From Thermogemmatispora tikiterensis (GTDB lineage: Bacteria > Chloroflexota > Ktedonobacteria > Ktedonobacterales > Ktedonobacteraceae): a stretch of 64,000 nucleotides of DNA. The stretch lies in contig NZ_MCIF01000002.1 in the NCBI RefSeq assembly GCF_003268475.1, forward strand, positions 5,827,696 to 5,891,695. The letters are read 5' to 3'. The notes beneath the pieces were generated by a model. The model searched no databases. It saw nothing but the letters and a program-made list of their open reading frames with translations, and was not told the origin of the DNA. Shown in pieces: positions 33,879-43,300 of the stretch (positions within the stretch are counted from its first letter, which is position 1; the number at the start of each line of letters is the position of its first letter). Both the position numbers and the translations under genes were made by a program.

Positions 33879-35321
33879 CTACACCACGGCGCAGTTCATA
33901 CTATTGAGCGTAAAGGCCGTCGGCGGCGGATTGCTTCCGCTCCAGGTGGCCTGGAAGCCCGGCGGCACACTCAAGCTGCTATTGGCCGGGATCACCGCAT
34001 TGACGGCCACGTTCGTCACCGTCACGGCGCTGCCCGCCTGCGAGAAATTCCCGTTCCAGCTCACCGTGATCATCTGGCCGTTGGTGAAAGAGAAGCGCAG
34101 CGTCCAGCCGTTGATGGCGCTGGAGCCAGTGTTAGTGATCGTCAGGCTGGCCTGGAAGCCGCCGCTCCACTGGCTGACGATGCCGTAGTGGATCTGACAG
34201 GTGGAGGCCGCTGGCGTCGGGCTAGGTGTCGGAGTCGGCGTCGATGTGGCTGTCGAGCTGGGGGTCGGCGTGGGCGATGGGCTGCTGGTGGGCGTGGCTG
34301 TCCCGCTGCCGCTCCCGCCATTCATTGGGTGCTTCATGAAGAAGCTGTAGATGGCATTGGTGGCGCTGGGACCCTGCGGATCGGTATAGGAGCCGCTGCT
34401 GCTGCCGCCGGACCAGTCATGACCCATGCCATTGATCTTCCAGTACTCCTGAATCTCGTTTCCCTGGTTATCGTTCCAGGACTGCACCGTGTAGCTGTGC
34501 CCGCCCGAGACCTGGCCGCTGACACTACTGCTCGGACTGCCGAAGCTGGCGTTGTAGCTGCCGTTCGAAGCCAGGTGATCGGTTGTCATCCACTGCTGGA
34601 CCACCTGATCGCCATTGACCGGGTAGACCGTATAGTCGCTCTGGCCCTGGAAGACGATCGTCGGCACCACGCGGGCAGCGCTGCCCATCGCTTGATAAGC
34701 GGCCTGCCCCTGCTGCTGCGGATTCGGCCCGCCTTGCATCATCGCCGTGGTCGCCGCCGTCTGCGAGGTCGCCGCCTGATATTCCAGGCCCGAGGCCGAG
34801 GCGATGGCCGCAAAGATATCTGGGTAGGTCGCTCCCATAATCACCGCCATCGCCGCCCCTGCCGAGAAACCAGCAACATAGACGCGATTGCGGTCGATGG
34901 TCCACTGCGAGGTGTTCTGCTCGACGGTTTGGACAATGCCGGCGATGATGGCCGGCTCGCCGCTGCCGCGGGCCTGATCAGCGGGAAGAAACCAATTCCA
35001 GCAGGAAAGAGAGTTGTAGCTGCTCGTTTGCTGAGGATAGACCACGATAAACTGATCCTGATCGGCCAGCGCGTTCATCTGCGTGCCGTTAGCGAAGTCC
35101 TGCGGCGTCTGGGTACAACCGTGGAGCATGACGATCAGGGGGACCGCCGTGCCAACCTGGTAATTGGCCGGCGTATAGACATAGTAGGGACGGCTGCCGG
35201 CTGGTCCGTTGTAGGTGTATTGGGTGAAGGTGCCGCTGCTGGCGCGAGCCTGGTGGAGGAAGAGCGCTCCACTAACGAGCAGCAAGGTGCAAACGAGCGC
35301 CAGGCGAACGATGTTCCGCAT
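33879..35321 (-). CDS. Secreted PHB-depolymerase-type (CE1-like) esterase with CBM2
   Basis: 480 residues. A signal peptide occupies residues 1-27 (VRLALVCTLLLVSGALF). The esterase fold has the nucleophile in GFSAGAAM, an Asp in GQSDYTVYPVNGDQ and a His in INGMGHDW, together the catalytic triad of the Esterase_phd family. This family includes acetylxylan and feruloyl esterases and PHB depolymerases. A Pro/Thr/Ser linker near residue 345 leads to a C-terminal CBM2 cellulose-binding module (YGIVSQWSGGFQASLTI, INGWTLRFSF). The module favours plant cell-wall esters over PHB. The ATG lies 8 bases after AAGGGG. A promoter-like site lies about 400 bases upstream. Confidence 0.9.
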   Translation of the reverse strand: MRNIVRLALVCTLLLVSGALFLHQARASSGTFTQYTYNGPAGSRPYYVYTPANYQVGTAVPLIVMLHGCTQTPQDFANGTQMNALADQDQFIVVYPQQTSSYNSLSCWNWFLPADQARGSGEPAIIAGIVQTVEQNTSQWTIDRNRVYVAGFSAGAAMAVIMGATYPDIFAAIASASGLEYQAATSQTAATTAMMQGGPNPQQQGQAAYQAMGSAARVVPTIVFQGQSDYTVYPVNGDQVVQQWMTTDHLASNGSYNASFGSPSSSVSGQVSGGHSYTVQSWNDNQGNEIQEYWKINGMGHDWSGGSSSGSYTDPQGPSATNAIYSFFMKHPMNGGSGSGTATPTSSPSPTPTPSSTATSTPTPTPSPTPAASTCQIHYGIVSQWSGGFQASLTITNTGSSAINGWTLRFSFTNGQMITVSWNGNFSQAGSAVTVTNVAVNAVIPANSSLSVPPGFQATWSGSNPPPTAFTLNSMNCAVV

Positions 35322-35729
35322 GCTGAACCCCCTTGACGGTGAGGTGATGCCAGGGGCAGGCTCTCTGGCATCCTCGCCCTGGAAAAACGGGCGTAGGAAG
35401 AGAGAACGGGTGAGAAAGCAGAAGTATCAGCCCGGTAAAAAGCGCTCTCGTGTAGATGAGGCAGGGGAGGAAGAAGGAGGTGCGCCACCTCCACAGCTCT
35501 GGCCTGGCTGATCAGTGTAGAGAAAGGACCAGCCAGAGATGGGCAAGTTCTGGCTCCAGCTTCACACCATCCTGATGGTGACGGGCGGCTGGTCATTGCC
35601 GGCGTCCTCCTTGCTGAAATAGCGCCTCGCTGCGCTGGCCCTCACCCTTGTTCTGGCTGCCTGATCGGGCCAGCTTGCCGGGCGGCAGACTGACCCTGAG
35701 TGAGCGCTGCTCTCCAGGGCTGAAATGAC

Positions 35730-35766
35730 ATATGAATCATGTATCATATCACTGGCTCTTTGTCAA
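35730..35766 (-). promoter_or_regulatory. Promoter with overlapping palindrome, probably for the esterase
   Basis: On the minus strand TTGACA (35766-35761) is followed by an AT-rich palindrome, ATATGA with TCATAT at 35730-35735 and 35744-35749 around a CATG centre, which overlaps the expected -10 position (TACATG). A repressor could block this promoter. The 467-base gap from 35322 to 35788 holds no gene that I can support. Confidence 0.4.
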
Positions 35767-35788
35767 GGGCTGGCGCTATGAGCCGTCT

Positions 35789-36559
35789 TTACTGCTCAGA
35801 AGAGGGTCGCAGCTGCTTGAGGAAGAAGCTCAGGGGCTCGGCCAGCTCGTGCGTCAGCGCCTGACACCGCTGCCGGGAGAGCGCCATCAGCCGGTCATAA
35901 GTGGAAGGTGAGAAGAGCCAGACGCGCAGCAGAGGCCACTGGCCCCGCCGCCAGGCTGATGACCGCTCCTCAGCAGGTGCTGCCAGGCCCGGACCTTCCT
36001 CGACGAAGAAAAGCGCCAGGTGATAGAGCGGCAGAAAGCCGGCGGTTTCTTCCCAGAGGTGCAAGAAGGGTGTGGGTGACTCCCGGCCCTCTGTCATTGA
36101 GCGCAAGGAGCCTGCCACGTCGTACCAGATCAGGGTTGCGGGTGGCTGCGAGAGCAGCAGCTACCAGGCGAGCAGCAGCGCCGCCTCAACGGCCTCCTGC
36201 TCGGCGCGCGGCCAGCTGCGCCACTGGCCGTACGCCAGCTTGTGAGCGAGCTGGCCCAACTCCAGCGCAAAACCATCATCCTGGCCGCGCAGGACCAGCT
36301 CCAGCCAGCGCGGCAGAAAATGCTTGAAATCCGTCACCTCGCCCCAGGTCGTCATGGCCTTCCAGGCGTAGTGCTGCAGATCGGCGCCCCTCAACTGTCT
36401 CAGCGGTAGGCGGCCCAGGCGCGCAATCTCCTCCTCTACCATACAATGTGGACAGGCCCACATCTCCCGACGGAACAGATAGACGGCAGCAGAGGTGCGG
36501 TAGAGCCGGGCAATGGCCTCCTCGCGGGCTGCTGCGGGCTGCTGCTCCGGTTGCCTCAT
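35789..36559 (-). pseudogene. Uncharacterised gene interrupted by one in-frame TAG codon
   Basis: From the ATG at 36559 (9 bases after GAGGAG) the frame runs 132 codons to a TAG at 36163-36161, then stays open in the same frame for another 123 codons to 35789. The residues before the stop (AVEAALLLAW) and after it (LLLSQPPATLIWYDVAGSLR) read as one continuous helical protein of about 256 residues. A TAG can arise from TGG (Trp) by one change. The protein has a CPHC pair and the stretch YAWKAMTTWGEVTDFKHFLP, which I recognise as a conserved uncharacterised family with no known function. It may be a recent nonsense mutation, a sequencing error or, less likely, read-through. Confidence 0.65.
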
Positions 36560-36861
36560 CGTCATCAGCTCCTCATAATAAGGAATGGGCCTGGTGGCCG
36601 CTCGTTGTTTGCACTCCTGCCCGGTATAACAGACCCTCTGGCCAGAGACCAGCAACAGTCTACTCCACTCGGGCGTGAGCGTGCCCATCTGGCTGGTAAC
36701 AGGCGGCAGCCATATGGTATCATCTCTGTAGGTAGATAGGTAGAAAGAAGACGATCGACCTGTCCTGAGCGATGTGCTGGCGTCCGCCGTGCTGAATGGC
36801 TTGAGGCCGGCGGGCGAGCTGACAGACTCAGACAGGCGGACGGATAAGCAAGGAAGGAAGC

Positions 36862-36960
36862 GAGGGGAGTCCGGAGAGCCGGGCTGAGAGTGCGACCCCG
36901 CAATGTCGCAGACCCTGCAGCAGACACCTGATCTGGATCATACCAGCGGAGGGAACGCTT
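36862..36960 (+). promoter_or_regulatory. TPP riboswitch (THI element)
   Basis: The conserved parts are in order: GGGGAGTCCGGA at 36864-36875, GGGCTGAGAGTGCGACC, then CAGACCCTGCAG, ACACCTGATCTGGATCATAC and CAGCGGAGGGAA ending near 36956. These are the P2/P3 and P4/P5 sequences of the thiamine pyrophosphate aptamer. It lies upstream of thiO with a terminator between, so thiamine pyrophosphate should shut the operon off. Confidence 0.95.
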
Positions 36961-37039
36961 TCTTCTCCCACCGGCTCCGCTGCCCAACGTGGTATCACGT
37001 TCTCCAGCGGAGAGCGTCGGCAAGAAGCCGTTTCCCGGC

Positions 37040-37064
37040 CCGCCTGGGGAGGCGGCCTTTTTTT
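37040..37064 (+). terminator. Attenuator terminator of the TPP riboswitch
   Basis: CCGCCT (37040-37045), GGGG, AGGCGG (37050-37055) forms a hairpin followed by CC and seven T (37058-37064), 38 bases before thiO. An intrinsic terminator that the TPP-bound aptamer would favour. Confidence 0.85.
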
Positions 37065-37101
37065 ATGGGGCCGTCTGTCAAGGAGAGGAAGGCAAGAGCC
37101 T

Positions 37102-38358
37102 ATGCAACGGCGAACCTATGATGTCGTGGTAGTGGGAGCGGGCATCGTTGGCTGCGCCACGGCCTACCATCTGGCGCGGGCCGGACAGCGCGTCGCCCTG
37201 CTTGACCGCAGCGGCGTCGCTGCCGAAGCCTCCGACGCTGGGGCCGGCATGCTCACCCCCCTGGCCGAGGCCGGCGCCAGCGACCTGAACGATCCCCTCT
37301 TGCGCCTCGGCCTGGCCGGCCTGCGCCACTACGAAGCCCTCGAAGCCCAGCTAGAGAGCGAAGCGGGCCTGTGGGCTGGTCTCGTCCATCTGCCGACCCT
37401 CTATCCTGCCTTCGACGACGGGCAGGCTGAGGCCCTGCGCCGCGACCTGGCCGCCCTGCAGACCCTGCGTCCCGAGCTGCGCTGGTTGGAGGCCGACGAG
37501 GTCCGCCAGCGTGAGCCGCTGCTGTCTCCCAGCGTACGCGGCGCTGTCTTCTCGCCCGCTGAGGGCAACGTTGCCATTGGCCACCTCACGCGCCTGCTCG
37601 CGCGCGCCTCCGTGCTCAACGGGGCCGAGCTGCTGGCGCCCCGGAGCGCCCTCTCTCTGCTCTGGGACGGCGCCCGCGTGCGGGGCGTCCTCACTGAGGT
37701 CGAACCCATCGAAGCCGCTCATGTTGTACTCGCTACCGGCGCCTGGAGCAGCGCCTGGCATGCGCAGGGCGAATGCGCGGCCATCGTCTACCCGCTCAAA
37801 GGCCAGCTGCTGGCTCTGCGCACCAGCGGCCAGCCCTTGCGTCACACCATCTACGCTGGTCCGCTGGGCTATCTGGTTCCCAAGGCCGACGGCAGCGTCT
37901 TCGTTGGCGCTACCTCCGAGCGGCGCGGCTTCGACAAGACTCCGACTGCTGGCGGCCTGGCCCATCTGCTCACCGTCGTACACCGTGTGGCCCCGGCTCT
38001 TGAGGAGGCCGCCGTTGACCGCACCTGGGCCGGCCTGCGCCCCGTCTCCGCCGATGGTCTGCCCTTCATTGGGCCGGCGCCCAGCAGCCCCGGCCTCTGG
38101 CTGGCCGTCGGTCATGGGCGCATTGGCGCCATCACCGGACCCGTGACGGGCTTTATCATCGCCGAGCTGATCCAGGGGCGGCCCGTGCCCTACGATCTCG
38201 ACCTGCGTCCCTTCGCGCCCGAGCGCCTCGGCCCCTGGCGACGCCGGCTGACTGCCCTCAACGCAGCCGAGGCCGCGCAGCGCCAGCCAGAACTGTTCAG
38301 CCAGGCTCCCACCCAAGCCGAAGCCGCCGCAGAAGACCAGAGGAGAGAACGATCATGA
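37102..38358 (+). CDS. thiO: Glycine oxidase ThiO
   Basis: 418 residues of the DAO family flavoenzymes. The N-terminal dinucleotide motif VVVVGAGIVGCATAYHLA and the acidic residue after it bind FAD; the C-terminal RPVSADGLPFIGPAPSSPGL and VGHGRIGAITGPVTG are typical of ThiO. It oxidises glycine to iminoglycine (dehydroglycine) for thiazole formation by ThiG with ThiS. It is the first gene of the TPP-controlled operon, and its stop overlaps the thiG start by four bases. The C-terminal 25 residues are Glu/Ala-rich and specific to this protein. Confidence 0.93.
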   Translation: MQRRTYDVVVVGAGIVGCATAYHLARAGQRVALLDRSGVAAEASDAGAGMLTPLAEAGASDLNDPLLRLGLAGLRHYEALEAQLESEAGLWAGLVHLPTLYPAFDDGQAEALRRDLAALQTLRPELRWLEADEVRQREPLLSPSVRGAVFSPAEGNVAIGHLTRLLARASVLNGAELLAPRSALSLLWDGARVRGVLTEVEPIEAAHVVLATGAWSSAWHAQGECAAIVYPLKGQLLALRTSGQPLRHTIYAGPLGYLVPKADGSVFVGATSERRGFDKTPTAGGLAHLLTVVHRVAPALEEAAVDRTWAGLRPVSADGLPFIGPAPSSPGLWLAVGHGRIGAITGPVTGFIIAELIQGRPVPYDLDLRPFAPERLGPWRRRLTALNAAEAAQRQPELFSQAPTQAEAAAEDQRRERS

Positions 38359-39140
38359 CAGAGGACCTGCTCACTATTGGCACGCGTACCTTCCGCTCCC
38401 GGCTCCTGCTGGGAACGGGCAAGTACCGCAGCTTCGAGGAGATGCAACAGAGCCTGGAGGCCAGCGGCACCGAAATCGTCACCGTGGCTCTGCGCCGCCT
38501 GGACCTCTCGCGCCCCGGGCAGCCAACGCTGCTCGACTATCTCGATACCGGGCGCTACACCATTCTGCCGAACACCGCCGGCTGCAAGACTGCCGAGGAG
38601 GCCATCCAGATCGCCCATCTGGCGGCGGCGATGGGTCTGCCGCGCTGGGTCAAGCTGGAGGTCATTCCCGATCCCGACTATCTGCTGCCCGATCCCGTCG
38701 CCACCCTGGAAGCCACGCGCCAGCTCGTCAAAGAGGGCTTCGAGGTCCTGCCCTATATCAACGCCGATCCCGTCCTGGCTCGGCGCCTGCAGGATGCTGG
38801 AGCCGTCACCGTCATGCCCCTTGGCTCACCTATCGGCTCCGGACAGGGGCTGCTCAACCTGCCGCAGATCCAGATCATCATCGAGCAGGCGCGCGTCCCC
38901 GTGATCGTCGACGCCGGTATCGGCGCCCCCTCGGATGCCGCCTTTGCGATGGAGCTGGGGGCCGCAGCCTGCCTGATCAATACCGCCGTTGCCCAGGCCG
39001 GCAATCCGGTTCTGATGGCGCGCGCCATGAAACTGGCCATCGAAGCTGGACGGGCCGCCTTCCTGGCCGGACGCATTCCGCGCCGTCCCCAGGCCGTGGC
39101 CAGCAGCCCCCTGACCGGTCTGGTCGGCAGCCCATCCTGA
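38355..39140 (+). CDS. thiG: Thiazole synthase ThiG
   Basis: 261 residues, the usual length. A TIM barrel with FRSRLLLGTGKYRSF at the N-terminus, the Schiff-base lysine in WVKLEVIPDPDYLLPD, and the phosphate-binding loops MPLGSPIGSGQGL and VDAGIGAPSDAAFAMELGA. It condenses 1-deoxy-D-xylulose 5-phosphate, dehydroglycine and ThiS thiocarboxylate to the thiazole of thiamine. It overlaps the thiO stop (ATGA), so both are made together. Confidence 0.96.
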   Translation: MTEDLLTIGTRTFRSRLLLGTGKYRSFEEMQQSLEASGTEIVTVALRRLDLSRPGQPTLLDYLDTGRYTILPNTAGCKTAEEAIQIAHLAAAMGLPRWVKLEVIPDPDYLLPDPVATLEATRQLVKEGFEVLPYINADPVLARRLQDAGAVTVMPLGSPIGSGQGLLNLPQIQIIIEQARVPVIVDAGIGAPSDAAFAMELGAAACLINTAVAQAGNPVLMARAMKLAIEAGRAAFLAGRIPRRPQAVASSPLTGLVGSPS

Positions 39141-39158
39141 GCTGAGCAAGCGAGCACC

Positions 39159-39875
39159 ATGACAGAAGAGAGAGCACCAGCCGCGAGCGACTGGCCGGCC
39201 CTGGTTGCGGAGCGCGGGCCGCTGCTCTGTCTGGTCACCGACGAGCAGCATCCGGCTCTGCTGGACATCGCGCGCCAGGCCCTGGAGGCGGGTATTGACC
39301 TCCTGCAGCTGCGCGGGCCGAATCTATCGGCGGCGCGTCTCTATGAGCTGGCGACCATCCTGAGACCGCTGGCGCGCCAGCTCGGCGCCCGCCTGATCAT
39401 CAACGATCGCCTCGATGTGGCCCTGGCTGCCGGGGCCGACGGCGTCCAGCTCGGCAGGCGCTCGCTGCCGCTGGCCGTTGCTCGCGCCCTGCTGCAGCGC
39501 TGTGGGCAGTCGCTGCTGCTCGGGGCCTCGGTCCACTCGCTGGCCGAAGCAGAGGAGGCCGTCGCTGCCGGTGCCGATTACCTGCTGGCCGGCACCATCT
39601 TCCCCTCACCCTCCCATCCCGGCCAGACCGGCGCTGGCGTTGAGCTGCTTGAACAACTGCGCGCCCGCTGGCCTCGCCTTCCGCTGCTGGCCATCGGCGG
39701 CCTCAGTGCCGCCAATGCCGCCCAGGTGATCGCCGCTGGAGCCGACGGCATCGCCGTCATCTCGGCCATCTACGGTGCTGCCTCCGTGGCTCAGGCCGTG
39801 GAGGCGCTGCGCCAGGCCCTGGCCGCTGGTGCCCAGGCCCGCCGGCGGCCATCCCACGGCAGCCAGGCGATCTGA
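39159..39875 (+). CDS. thiE: Thiamine-phosphate synthase ThiE
   Basis: 238 residues with a TIM barrel. The features are DLLQLRGPN, INDRLDVALAAGADGVQLGR, LLGASVHSLAEAEEAVAAGA, GTIFPSPSHPGQTGAG and LAIGGLSAANAAQVIAAGAD. It joins the pyrimidine and thiazole halves to thiamine phosphate. TenI is a non-catalytic relative, but the pyrophosphate-binding INDR and the other substrate residues are present, so ThiE is preferred. It follows thiG by 18 bases. Confidence 0.9.
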   Translation: MTEERAPAASDWPALVAERGPLLCLVTDEQHPALLDIARQALEAGIDLLQLRGPNLSAARLYELATILRPLARQLGARLIINDRLDVALAAGADGVQLGRRSLPLAVARALLQRCGQSLLLGASVHSLAEAEEAVAAGADYLLAGTIFPSPSHPGQTGAGVELLEQLRARWPRLPLLAIGGLSAANAAQVIAAGADGIAVISAIYGAASVAQAVEALRQALAAGAQARRRPSHGSQAI

Positions 39876-39916
39876 AAGCCAGGCAAGGAGCAAGAAAGGA
39901 GGAGACGAGTACACCA

Positions 39917-40150
39917 ATGGCAGAAGATGCAGTATCCCAGGCGGAACTGATGACCATTGTCGCTAACGGCCAGCCCTGGAATGTCCCACGCGAGTGCACC
40001 ATCGCCGACTTCCTGGGCCAGCTCGCCCTGACGCCAGGCCGCGTCGTGGCCCTGCTCGACGGTATCATTGTCCCGCGCGAGCGCTTCGCCGAAACGCGCC
40101 TGCACGAGGGCTGTCGCCTGGAGCTGGTCACGATGGTTGGCGGCGGCTGA
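39917..40150 (+). CDS. thiS: Sulfur carrier protein ThiS
   Basis: 77 residues with a ubiquitin-like fold. It ends in MVGGG, giving the C-terminal glycine that is adenylated and turned into the thiocarboxylate. The start follows AGGAGG by about 12 bases; the residues before the MTIVANGQPW core form a short extension. It is the last gene of the thiOGES operon. The adenylating enzyme ThiF and the pyrimidine genes thiC and thiD are not in the window. Confidence 0.93.
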   Translation: MAEDAVSQAELMTIVANGQPWNVPRECTIADFLGQLALTPGRVVALLDGIIVPRERFAETRLHEGCRLELVTMVGGG

Positions 40151-40245
40151 ACTGGGGCCATTGCCACAGCGGAGAGAAAGAAACTGGCGCGGCCCACTCC
40201 CTGGGGGAAAAGGAGCGGAACCGTGCCAGCCTGTCAACGCGGGGT

Positions 40246-40280
40246 AAGGCCGCGGGCTGCCGCGCGCACAGCCCGGCCTT
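40246..40280. terminator. Hairpin between thi operon and GH3 gene
   Basis: GGGCTG with CAGCCC, extended by AAGGCC with GGCCTT, forms a 12-pair stem with a two-base bulge at 40246-40280. A wider pair, GGAGCGGA (40212-40219) with TCCGCTCC (40280-40287), encloses it. It lies between two convergent genes and probably ends both transcripts. Confidence 0.55.
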
Positions 40281-40307
40281 CCGCTCCGCGTGGAGTCGGC
40301 GCCTGCT

Positions 40308-43300
40308 TTACCTGGCGGCGACCGCGAAGAGGTGCAGGTTGCTGTTCGTCGGCAAAAGCAGGTAGGCCACCTGCTTGTCAGCCTGCAGCGGCAGAGCCGT
40401 ATAGTAGACACTCACCGCATGGGGACCGAGCGTATCACCCGGGGGACGGTTCCAGTGATCCGCCGTCGCCAGCAACTCATCGCCCGGCGCCGGCTGATTG
40501 GCGTACCAGTCGGCCAGCGTCAGCGTGGCCTGCTGACTCGTCCCATCGCTATAGAGGATCGTCAACGACCCGCTCTGAGTGCCAAAGGCCGCCGCCCCGA
40601 GGAAGGCCAGCGTGGTCCCCTGGGCCGAGAAGGCCACAGCCTGCCCCTCAGCGCTCACATTATCGGGCTGCCCGGGCGGCACATTGGGCCAGGTAAAGGT
40701 CACCCCATCATGTATCACCGTCGCCCCAGGCGTCAGCCCGACCGCCGCCAGCGCCTGAGCCGAATAGCTGTAGCCGCCGCCGTCAAAATTGCCCGCCGAC
40801 GGGTTACTATCATCGCTGATGCCCACATTGTTGTAGGCCGCCGCCAGCGAAGGATAAGGGACCGTCAGGCTGGTCGAAGCCTGCAGGTGTCCTGGCCCGT
40901 CCGCGCTCACAAAGCGCGCACTCGCCTGCAGCGTATAGCTGCCCGCGGGGGCGCCCGCCGGAGCCGTTACCTGCCAGTGTACCTGCACCGTCTGGCCGGC
41001 CCTCACCGTTGCAAACGTGGTTGTTCCCTCTGGACGTGCCTGCCAGCCCTGGGGAACCTGCAGCTCCAGCCGCAGCGCGTGCGCCGTCAGGTCCCCGCCA
41101 TTGGTAAAGCTCGTTGTCACCGTCGCGCTCCCGCCGCCAGCCAGCAGCGCGGGCGCCTGTACGCTCACGTAGCGCGGACCGTTGGTCACGCGCACCGCGA
41201 AGCTGCCCTGCAGGCGGATATCGCGCGACGACGATCCCACCTGCACCGCATAGGTGCCGTCCTGCACCACCCAGGCATGGGCGTTCACGTCCCAGTATGA
41301 GAGATCGCGCGGATTCAGCTCAAAATGCACGTGCTTCGTCTGGCCAGGCTGCAGAAAGACTTTCTGAAAGCCTTTCAACTGGCGCGGCGGCTCCGGCACG
41401 TTTGTCGAGGGGATACCAAGATAGAGCTGTACCACCTCAGCCCCGGCGCGCCGCCCCGTGTTCGTCACATCCAGATCAATGGCAATCTGGCTGCGATAAT
41501 CTGCCTGCGTTGGCGTCACCCGCAGATGGCTGTAGCGGAAGGTCGTATAGGAGAGGCCGTAGCCGAAGGGGAAGAGCGGCGTAATCCCGCGCTCATCGTA
41601 ATAGCGGTAGCCAACAAAGACCCCCTCCGAATAGTCGGCCTGATCGTTGATCCCCGGATATTGGGCTGGCGTACTGGCTGGCAGATCGCTGGCCGAGCGC
41701 GGGAAAGTCATCGGCAGCTTCCCCGAGGGATTGACATCGCCGAAGAGCACCGCCGCAATGGCGTTCCCATCCTCCTGGCCTGGATACCAGGCCTCCAACA
41801 AAGCCGGCACCTGATCGACCCACGGCATCAGCACCGGTCCGCCTGTATTGAGCACCACAATCGTCCGCGGATTGGCCTGAGCGACCGCCTCAATCAGCTG
41901 ATCCTGGGCCCCGGGCAGCTCCAGACTGCTGCGATCGGAGCCTTCCGACTCCACATCGTTTGCAAAGACAATGGCCACATCCGAGCTTTTGGCCAGCGCC
42001 ACGGCCTGCGAGAGCAAGGTATTCTCCTGACCTGGAATGCTCCAGCCCAGAGCCACATTGCTTGCGCCGCCGTTCTGGTAGTACTCCACGCGAATGGCGT
42101 AGGGCTGGCCCGCCGTCAGCTGGATGGTGGCCGTCTCGGTCGTCGTCGCCTGATCGCGCCAGTTATCGATCAGCAACTGATTATTAATATAGAGCCGGCT
42201 GCCATCGTCACTCGTCAGCGAGAAGGTATACGTCCCGCTCACCGGTGGCGTCAGCGTCCCCGTCCAGCGCGCCGACCACTGAGTCGCCGGCACCCCGGGA
42301 CCCGGCGATTGCCCGTTCCAATCGAAGTTGATCTGGCTATCGATGCGCGTCAGCACCGGGCTGCCCGAGAGCGTCATATTGTTAAAGTATTCGCCCAGCA
42401 AGCCCTGCCCGCTGCCCGAGGGCGGCGTCAGATACTGGGCCTCGATCGGTGGCAGCGTCCCCGTCGTCGTAATCCCCTGCGCGTAGCGCACCGTCACGCC
42501 ACTCCCCGCGCGCTGCGTAATCCCCTGCAGCGGCGTCACCACGTAGGGCGGAATCACATGCGCGCTGCCGCCGCCCGTGGCCTGGGGGGAGACCGAGGCA
42601 TCGGGACCAATCACCGCAATCGAATGGATCTTACTCGGATCGAGCGGCAGTAGCTGACCGTCGTTCTTGAGCAGAACCGTGCCGGCCTCGGCGGCCTGGC
42701 GGGCGAATTGAGCATGTTGGGCGTTGGTCACCGTCGCGCTCGGGCTGCCAGTCGTCGGATAGTCGAAGAGGCCAATCGCGAACATCGTGCGCAGAATGCG
42801 ATGCACCGCCTCATCGATCGTCGCCATACTGACTTCCCCGCTGAGCACCGCCTGCTTGAGGGCGTTGCCAAAGTAGGTGCTATCGGGCATCTCCATGTCG
42901 AGGCCCGCCGTAATGGCCGGCACCGTACTATGGGTTGCGCCCCAGTCCGACATCACGAAGCCTGGGAAGCCGAAGGTCCCCTTAAGCGTCGTATTGAGTA
43001 GATAAGGATTCTCGCAGGCGTAGACGTTGTTGACCTTGTTATAGGAGCACATCACCGCTCCGACGCCTGCCTGTTTGACGGCGTACTCGAAGGCTGGCAA
43101 GTAGATCTCGTGCAGGGTGCGCTCGTCGACGTTGGCGCTCACCGTCGTACGGTGATACTCCTGATTATTGGCCGCATAGTGCTTCACCGTGGCGATGACA
43201 TGCTGGCTCTGGATGCCCTGGATATCGGCACTGGCCAGCATAGCCGTCAGATAGGGGTCCTCGCCCAGCGTCTCGAAGCTGCGGCCCCACTGGGGATTGC

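Noticed and set aside
34188..35336. Open frame of 382 codons opposite the esterase gene
   Set aside because: Compositionally biased antisense frame; the minus-strand esterase has signal peptide, catalytic triad and CBM2.
41325..42653. Open frame of 442 codons on the plus strand inside the GH3 gene
   Set aside because: It lies antisense to a clear GH3 enzyme, is very rich in Arg, His and Gln and has no domain; it is a by-product of high GC content.
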